In this document: positions 57,518-64,000 of the stretch, one piece after another
Numbering within the stretch: the first letter of the stretch is position 1
How the letters are laid out: every line of letters begins with the position of its first letter
Translations under genes and position numbers: made by a program
Source: Bigelowiella natans CCMP2755
Lineage: Eukaryota > Cercozoa > Chlorarachniophyceae
Length of the DNA stretch: 64,000 nucleotides
Direction of reading: 5' to 3'
NCBI GenBank assembly: GCA_000320545.1
Contig: ADNK01001276.1
Location: 112,501-176,500, forward strand
Notes under the pieces: model-generated
What the model was told of the DNA's origin: nothing
Database searches by the model: none
The model's input: only the letters and a program-made list of their open reading frames with translations

Positions 57518-59228
57518 GCTGCCAATCTACTAATATTTCTGCTGCCACTAATGCTCACTCACCGAATCAAGTCTCCGAGAATGCCTAATTTTATCCGTAG
57601 CCATGTGTGCTGGAAATGCCTGCTCAAGTAATGTCGATTCGGCGATAGTAGATGTTTTCGAAGAAGAAGTAGAAGAGGAAGAAGAAGAAGAAGAAGATGA
57701 TGATGATGAAGAGTCCGCTGATGCATGCCCCCCCCCCCCAGCTGACGAAGAGCCGCAACTGTGCGTAGCAGCGTCTACGGGTGATGTTGATGATGATGAA
57801 GATGAGGAGCTGCTGCTGACAGAGCTATTTTGAACAATTGGCGAGGCAGCAGCCGTTGATAGATTTAAGCCCTAATCATAGGCGAGTAGTCAGTAGTTGT
57901 TGCAGTTTCAGTTTTGGAGAGAGAGAAAGAGAGAGAGAGGGGGAGGGGAGGGAGTGATTGATCTAAACCTACGATTCAGTACTTTCAATAGATTAAAATC
58001 ACATTTCAAGTTATAAAAATAGCTGCAATGGATTCCTTCAAATTCAACCTTGCGTGTATTATTCTCTATGAGGACGTCGCTGCGTCCTGGTGACTGTGAT
58101 GGTGGGAAATGATGCATTCATTTTACGTCGTTCTCAAACACGATAAGGTCATCTGGATCGTTTGCTGTACCTTCGAACTATCTTCCAACTTCACGCCTTT
58201 CTTTCCGTTATGTTGCGGGGTTTCTGCCATCCCTGAGATGACGGCGTGCTGGCCCTTCGTTAGCTGCGGCATATACCGTACATATCAGTGGATGCTTACA
58301 GCTTTTTCACTAATCACCATACGCTACTACCATAACACCATCCTATACACAGTTGAGACCACCAACCTCAATGAACCATCCACCACTATTAATAATTTTA
58401 TGCGCCTAGCTAATACGCAGGCCTCGAAATCCTGTGCTGTCAATGAAGCGATGATGCTGCTGCTGCTGCTGCTGCTGCTGCTGATGATGACGAGACGATG
58501 ACTCAACGACAATAGGGCGGTGGACAAAGTGAAAAATAATACCGATGGCAGGGCTAGACGAACTCTCATCTTGTTCGCCGCCGTGAAGCCCCGCGAGAGG
58601 CGCAGAGGGAGGGATCTCGTCGAGTGCATTGGTTGGTGGGTGAATGAGATGTATCAAAAGGGAAATGGTCGCAACCCAACAACACAACAACACCCACACA
58701 CACTGTGGCACACCAAGAACATAGGCCGATTTGCTACTGTGACAACGAGTACAACTGGCTGCCGCCTTTTTGAATGTTTTTTTGCATGAAAAATCCATGT
58801 CGCACAGCCCCTTTTCCCCATGTTTTTGAGTTGATTTCTCGAGCCGTACGCAATTGTGGCCTCTCTCCAGTCCCACAACCACAACGCGCACGTGTTGCAA
58901 CAGGGACGGCGACGACATCTTGCATGCCGATGATGACAATTGCTGGGCATCAGCATCGCCTAGGTCGCAGCCATGCTAGCAGCCCCAAAGCCGCGTCAAT
59001 GGTGTGTCGTTTCAACGTTTCGCCATGCACACGCACGTCCGCGATGCTGTGAACAATTCTGGAATTTGATTGATCAGTCCACAACGCGCTGTGGCGCGGC
59101 ACGTTGCTAGCGTTGCTAGCTAGGATGGCACGCCAGCACGCAAACGTGCGATCAAAGACTGCTCTGGTGCTGGCATGCGCACATGTTGCTTGTTGTTCTG
59201 CACGTCGCTCTACTGGCGGAATGAGGGA
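57076..59228. other. region with scattered possible exons and microsatellites
   Basis: About 2.15 kb before retrotransposon copy 2. Minus-strand blocks near 57199-57310 (GPEREEAPTQRNPYAAG), 58050-58110 (SDVLIENNTRK) and 58140-58275 (HNGKKGVKLEDSSKV) could be exons of the gene at 55877-57075 or of another gene. An (ACT)n run lies at 57481-57520 and a (CTG)n run at 58454-58483. I cannot support a gene model. Confidence 0.3.
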
Positions 59229-59554
59229 TGTTGCGCGTAAGGTGTTCACAGGCCGAGGCGCTACGTGCACAAGTAGGCAGGGGGGGGGAAAGGCACGTTT
59301 GCTTCCTTTTGAAGAGTTGTGTTTATTTTTATTAAAGATTATATTTTTATTAAATCGTGCACTGCGTAATCATTCGCGAAGCTTTCGCGAATGCCGCCGC
59401 ACGTGGGGCAGCACACTTCCGGTGTGCTGCCATGAGTCCCGCCGGAACCCACGTGCCTATGCTGTATTAATATCTACGTTATCTATATTCTATATCCGCG
59501 ACAACCCCTTTGTTGTCGCACGTGACTTGTGCCCGCGTAGTGGTACGCGCTACA
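59229..59554 (-). repeat. 3' LTR of copy 2
   Basis: 326 bp with TG...CA ends, matching the 5' LTR of copy 1. The adjoining purine run (59555-59562) is the presumed polypurine tract. Confidence 0.95.
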
Positions 59555-59605
59555 CCTCCCCCAAGTCACGTTGCTCCTTCCTTCCTTCCTTATTCCCTTA
59601 GACCT

Positions 59606-60679
59606 TCATCGCTTTCGGAACTTCACCAACCACCAGGTAATAGATTCCTCTCTAACCTTATCTCCTTTGTCGCTTACCCAGAACTCACCTTCGTCCTTAG
59701 GTTCGTGTCCATACCAGCCCTCTGCATCAAGGTCCCCCAGGACCTTATACCAGTGCTCAAAGGGTAAGTCGGGAACAGCTAGGTAGAGTAGCTGATATTT
59801 TCCGTCCTTTATTTTCATAGCTACCCTCTCCATATTTCGTAATCCAGGGTAGCCTAGATAGACAATCTTCATGCGCCAATCGTCGTTCACCCTGACCTTA
59901 TTGTTTCCATATTCCACATCGAACTTAGGTCGGGGTCCTAAACAAGGCATTGCTCGCTCCCACACAGTAGGGTTTACTTTAACATCCTCTAGGAGCTTCT
60001 CACCGATATCATAATTCTTTAGGTGACTGATGTGGCGCAAGGTGACCCTGTTCCCATCATAGATGTAGTACTGCTTCCTCCCCTTCCTCTCGGTAACCTT
60101 TGCAACGCCACCCCAGAAGGGGTCTTGTTTATTTCTCGATCTCAGATTTACCTTGGCCCTAACATACTGTCCTTCCTTTAGAACTCGGCCATCGTACGGG
60201 ACCTTCTCGTCTTCGCTCTCGGTATCGTCGTCGTTGTCGTCGCCTTCTTCCCTCTCCTTATCCTTGATACCTCCCCCAGACGTGAAGGTGTCGTTTACTA
60301 ACCCTTGTATCTTGTCTGGTGTGGTGCTATTTATCCTGCTTAGGTTGGCCAAGGTGCGGTGGAGTCGCTCTACCTTGGAGTTGGACTGGGCATAGTATAC
60401 AGGTGAGGCATCAATATTAGGGTGTGGTAGCTGTAGAAGAGAGGTCTCATTATCCACATGTAACTTCTTTGGTATCTTGTTTATGCTAACTTCATCAGGG
60501 ATAGCCTGGAGCTCAGACTCCCAGGTACGGTAGCAGTTAGTAAGCCTCTGCTTATATAAGCCTTTGTTCTTCTTAGCAACGTTGACCTTGATAATCTTTT
60601 TAACCCAGCACTTTCCAGTGGCCACATCAACGAAGGTAAGGTAGTGATAGCCATCGTACTTATAAACATCAATTTGCAC
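59606..60679 (-). CDS. integrase catalytic and C-terminal region of copy 2 (5'-truncated)
   Basis: 357 codons identical by eye to the end of the integrase of copy 1, including all three catalytic acidic residues, but without the N-terminal zinc module. It is out of frame with the polyprotein upstream and so is probably not expressed. Confidence 0.88.
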   Translation of the reverse strand: MQIDVYKYDGYHYLTFVDVATGKCWVKKIIKVNVAKKNKGLYKQRLTNCYRTWESELQAIPDEVSINKIPKKLHVDNETSLLQLPHPNIDASPVYYAQSNSKVERLHRTLANLSRINSTTPDKIQGLVNDTFTSGGGIKDKEREEGDDNDDDTESEDEKVPYDGRVLKEGQYVRAKVNLRSRNKQDPFWGGVAKVTERKGRKQYYIYDGNRVTLRHISHLKNYDIGEKLLEDVKVNPTVWERAMPCLGPRPKFDVEYGNNKVRVNDDWRMKIVYLGYPGLRNMERVAMKIKDGKYQLLYLAVPDLPFEHWYKVLGDLDAEGWYGHEPKDEGEFWVSDKGDKVREESITWWLVKFRKR

Positions 60680-60684
60680 GATAT

Positions 60685-63600
60685 CTAAGAAGTTCCTTGC
60701 TTGTCAGTCATTAAGGTGAAGCTGGGCACCGACAGCAGGTAGTATCTTAGTTTCCTCTGCGCCTCAGTCATGGCTTTATACTCTCCTTTTGTAGGGCTGT
60801 ACTTGGCCTCAGCTGCTGTGCAGGCCCTGCCCCACACCCGTATGATCTGCTGGTCTTGGGTAAGTACAGCAGCCATACCTAGCTTAGACCAGTCTGTCCA
60901 TAGGGTAGCTGGTCTAGTAGTGTCTAGCTTAGCATTCAATAGGGTGTTGCTGCATAACTTTATTAGGTTATCGAAGTGGGCATCAAGGCCAGCCTTGGCC
61001 CACACCTTAGCGAAGCTGAGGCCTACAGAGTTCTCCTTCCGGTAAGCAGTAGTAAAAGCAGCTGCAGTCCTAGCGTAGGTAGGGGAGAACCTACGTAGTA
61101 TCCAAGCTGCAGTCTGCAAGAATGACTTTAACTCCTTTGCATTCTTAGGTTTAGGGGCTTGCTGTAGTGCTGCTACTTTCTCGGGGTTTGGGGTGATGCG
61201 GCCTTGCTCCAGGTAATATCCACACCACTTGATTCTTGTAGCTAGGAATGTACACTTCTGCAGTCTAATAGTAAAACCGAAGTGTGCAAACCTAATAAAT
61301 ATATTTTCCAGGAGGAAGATCTGAGCGACGACTGTGTTGGTACATATTATGTCATCATCCACATACACAAACACAAACACCCACAACACAGACGCCATCC
61401 CATCATGTGTGTATGCCCTGTAGTTCTGACTACTGAACGCATCCCCTGATATGCTTAGGCCGTAAGGGAATACGACGAAGTGCCACTTCCTGTGCCTGCT
61501 GGAGAACGCGGTAATGGGGCGGGAGGTTTTGTGGATGGGTGTCTGCATGTATGATTCATTTTTATCTAGGGAAGAGTAGTATTTGTATCCTATGACGTGT
61601 TCAATAACGTCATCTATCCTTGGTGTAGGTGTCTGGATCCTCTTTATTACTCGGTTGTGGCGGATGAAGTTGTGCGCCAGGCGGAAGAAAGGGTAAGTAG
61701 GTTTCTTAGCTAGCACATGTCTCACGTTCCATGGTGAGTTGCTTGGCTCTATCTTCCCTTCCTTTGCCCATTCATTGATCTGCCACTCTATCTTTTCCCA
61801 GTCCGCTTCCGGTCGCCTATGTTCTGGGTCATTGATGATGCACTCTTCGTATCCCTTCTTTAGCTCGATCTTTACTGGGGTAAGCTTGCTGGAGGGCTTC
61901 GTCGTCGGCTTGGTGATGTCAGAGTACTTCTCGTTTAATATTTTATTAATGTACTTTTTGCCTTTGTCGATATCCCAATCATCAGCTGGGGGGGTCTTGT
62001 CCAGTAGCTCCGTTATCTGTCGGATGGTCTTGCCGGGGTTCTTCTTCCGTAGCTCGGTAGGTGTAGGTAGCTTGTTGTCCGCTAGGTCCATAAACTCTAA
62101 CGCATTAACGCTTGACTCAGAGGTCCACTCGTCAAGCCGTATCATGTTCTGGCTGATGGTCCTGCCTGACTTCTTTGGCAACTTAGCAAAGTATATCTTG
62201 TGATTGTAGAATGATATGATCCCCCCTAATTTTTCTAGGGCATCCTGTCCGAGGAGTAGTTCCATGGATAAAGTCATGGCTACTCGGGTCTTGATTTGGG
62301 TCTCCGCGTCGCTGCCAGGTATCTGTAGCTTTAGCATTAGCTCACCGACGGTCTTCATGGAAGAGCTTCCGTCTGCTTGAGCATATTTACGTTCTTTCTT
62401 AGTCACTTGATCCAATAGTCCTAACCTTCTTACTGTGCTTAGGCTTATGAAGGACTTCGGCATGCTGCCACTATCCCAAAGGGCAGGTAGTTTCTTGTAG
62501 TCTCCGTAGCTGTCTTTAACTTTAACCTTGGTCATAGCAACTTTGATAGTCCTGTTAGCGTCTTCGTCATTAATGTTGCATACTCCTAAGTTCTTTATGT
62601 CGTCTAGGGTCATGGGCTTGTCTTGGTCCTGCGTTGCTGGTACTGCTGTCTTCGTCGGCGCCTGCTTAAGGTGATCTAATATTCCGTTTATCTGCTGCTG
62701 TATAGCATTGATACTGTTCTGCTTTTTGTTCTTATATTTATTGTTCTTCCCGTTGTTGCTGCCTTGCCATTTGCTGTTGTTATATCCTTGTCCTCTGCCT
62801 TTCTTTCTCTTTAACTTCTCGTAGTGTTCGTTGAGCTGCCTGATCGTCATCCTGGGTCGTCCTTCTTTCCTGTCTCTGCAGTCTTTAGCGGTGTGTTTCC
62901 CTTTACGTGAGCAGTATCCGCAACGTCGGTTACCTTCCCTGTCCTTGTACCAGTCTCGCTGCGGCTTAATAGCGTTAATGTTTCCTATGCCAGGTACCTT
63001 AGGGCTGGTAAACTTGCGGTCCTGCTCCTGCTCGCGTAGGGATATAGCCTGCACTGCTGCCTCCATCGTGGTGTAGCCTTTCTCCGTAACGTAAGTGGAT
63101 TCCTTTATCTTTAACTTGAACTCTTCAAACCTTGCCTGATCATCACCTGTGTTGTAATTAAAATCATGTAGTTCGTCGATCATATCCTGGAAGCGCGTGG
63201 CAAAGTCTCTAACAGGTTCTCTCTCATGCTGCATCATTGCTCTGTATTTTCTAATAGCCTGGGGTAGGGAGTTAGCATCCTGTTCATTTACAAAAGCCTT
63301 CATTATCGCCTCAACGTCTCGTAGCCCACTAACTGTAGTGTGTATTTTCTCTAGCTGCCTGATCCGGGTCCTGCCTGTCTCGTAAAGGTCCATGGCTTGC
63401 TTTATTATAGCTAGCCATTTGAGCTTGTCGTTTTCGGTGGGGTTAGGGGTAAAGTCGCAGAGTATACTCCTAGCGTTCTTCCACCACCTCCTTGCCTCAC
63501 CTCTTTTCCCGTTGTATTTCGTTATCATAACCGGTGCTGTTTTAACAGACATGAACTGGGTGTTCCGCTGTACCGGCTGCTGCTGCTTGACGGTGCTCTG

Positions 63601-64000
63601 GGTCGTCCCCCGCGAGGCGCCCAGACCCCCGTCGTTCCTAAACAAAGCTGCCCACTCTGGAGGTAAGTCTGCTTCGTAATCCATGATGTCCTGCATGATA
63701 GCTGCCCAAACATCATGTGTCTGATACTTGTATTCTATCGATACTTTCAGTTTGGCGTAGTTGCTCGCCCTGGGTCGCAAGGCTCGTAATGCCATTACGA
63801 CCTTCTTGCTTTCGGCGGCCACGTCCTCGTCGTCCGCCTCGTAGAAGTTCTCCAGTGCCTCTGCTGCTGCATCTGCTTTCTTAATCCCGGGTGCTGGTCC
63901 CGGCGGTGCCTGTGGAGGTGTTCCTCCTCCTTCCTTAGCGTCCGTATCGCCCTTCCTTTCCTGTTTCTGCTCGTGCCCTTGCACGGCCTGCGAGCCAAAG
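60685..64000 (-). CDS. gag-protease-RT-RNase H polyprotein of copy 2 (both ends lost)
   Basis: A single open frame of at least 1,099 codons, open to the window edge. It has the zinc knuckle, WDSGS protease site, YVDD reverse transcriptase and two of the RNase H acidic residues seen in copy 1. It stops five codons after LMTD because of the 549-bp deletion, which removes the DHKPL part of RNase H. It shows that gag and pol are translated as one frame in this family. Confidence 0.9.
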   Translation of the reverse strand, partial: FGSQAVQGHEQKQERKGDTDAKEGGGTPPQAPPGPAPGIKKADAAAEALENFYEADDEDVAAESKKVVMALRALRPRASNYAKLKVSIEYKYQTHDVWAAIMQDIMDYEADLPPEWAALFRNDGGLGASRGTTQSTVKQQQPVQRNTQFMSVKTAPVMITKYNGKRGEARRWWKNARSILCDFTPNPTENDKLKWLAIIKQAMDLYETGRTRIRQLEKIHTTVSGLRDVEAIMKAFVNEQDANSLPQAIRKYRAMMQHEREPVRDFATRFQDMIDELHDFNYNTGDDQARFEEFKLKIKESTYVTEKGYTTMEAAVQAISLREQEQDRKFTSPKVPGIGNINAIKPQRDWYKDREGNRRCGYCSRKGKHTAKDCRDRKEGRPRMTIRQLNEHYEKLKRKKGRGQGYNNSKWQGSNNGKNNKYKNKKQNSINAIQQQINGILDHLKQAPTKTAVPATQDQDKPMTLDDIKNLGVCNINDEDANRTIKVAMTKVKVKDSYGDYKKLPALWDSGSMPKSFISLSTVRRLGLLDQVTKKERKYAQADGSSSMKTVGELMLKLQIPGSDAETQIKTRVAMTLSMELLLGQDALEKLGGIISFYNHKIYFAKLPKKSGRTISQNMIRLDEWTSESSVNALEFMDLADNKLPTPTELRKKNPGKTIRQITELLDKTPPADDWDIDKGKKYINKILNEKYSDITKPTTKPSSKLTPVKIELKKGYEECIINDPEHRRPEADWEKIEWQINEWAKEGKIEPSNSPWNVRHVLAKKPTYPFFRLAHNFIRHNRVIKRIQTPTPRIDDVIEHVIGYKYYSSLDKNESYMQTPIHKTSRPITAFSSRHRKWHFVVFPYGLSISGDAFSSQNYRAYTHDGMASVLWVFVFVYVDDDIICTNTVVAQIFLLENIFIRFAHFGFTIRLQKCTFLATRIKWCGYYLEQGRITPNPEKVAALQQAPKPKNAKELKSFLQTAAWILRRFSPTYARTAAAFTTAYRKENSVGLSFAKVWAKAGLDAHFDNLIKLCSNTLLNAKLDTTRPATLWTDWSKLGMAAVLTQDQQIIRVWGRACTAAEAKYSPTKGEYKAMTEAQRKLRYYLLSVPSFTLMTDKQGTS

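Larger units (their letters stand above)
59229..64000 (-). mobile_element. Ty3/gypsy-type LTR retrotransposon, copy 2 (cut by window end)
   Basis: Begins at 59229 with the 3' LTR and runs off the right edge; the 5' LTR and any target duplication lie outside. Nearly base-for-base identical to copy 1 over the shared parts. It keeps gag, protease and RT in one open frame, but has lost 549 bp (between 60702 and 60703) covering the end of RNase H and the integrase zinc module. Confidence 0.95.

Overview
The window is nuclear DNA of an intron-dense eukaryote. Most genes are split into 3 to 22 short exons with GT-AG introns, often only 50-150 bases long. Reading frames stay in phase across dozens of junctions with the standard genetic code. 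Introns and spacers are packed with compound microsatellites such as (AC)n(AG)n, (TA)n(TG)n and trinucleotide runs. The gene set (NMD3, U2AF large subunit, TMX2-like, POT transporter, cytochrome b5 reductase, EMAP-like protein) is general eukaryotic. I think of a protist or alga, but the sequence does not name the organism.

Layout, left to right. 1-3.2 kb: the 3' part of a SPRY-domain gene (+) and further uncertain exons. 3.8-6.2 kb: an RRM protein (-). 7.0-8.3 kb: a TMX2-like thioredoxin-fold membrane protein (+). 9.4-14.9 kb: NMD3, the 60S export adaptor (-). 15.3-16.1 kb: an EF-hand-like protein (+). 17.2-19.0 kb: U2AF large subunit (-) with a perfect 32-bp palindrome just past its stop. 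19.6-21.1 kb: a possible tiny membrane protein and a small SH3 protein (+). 22.5-24.7 kb: a membrane-anchored cyclophilin-like protein (+). 25.6-26.9 kb: a C2H2 zinc-finger protein (-). 27.7-33.4 kb: a complete but decayed Ty3/gypsy-type LTR retrotransposon (-) with a 4-bp target duplication. 33.8-39.6 kb: a 22-exon proton-coupled oligopeptide transporter (-). 40.6-42.4 kb: NADH-cytochrome b5 reductase (+). 44.7-45.9 kb: an acidic coiled-coil protein (+). 47.0-54.5 kb: a very large EMAP-like (EML) WD40 protein (+). 55.9-57.1 kb: an unresolved minus-strand gene. 59.2-64.0 kb: a second, near-identical copy of the same retrotransposon, cut by the window end.

No operon-like or pathway clustering is evident; this looks like a normal stretch of a compact, repeat-peppered nuclear genome. 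The most unusual gene is the EML protein. It joins HELP/WD40 propellers to about 500 residues of coiled coil and then four B-box-like zinc fingers, an architecture I do not recognise. The two retrotransposon copies are also informative because each is broken differently: copy 1 by a local template-switch patch, copy 2 by a 549-bp deletion. Their LTRs carry three successive perfect hairpins.
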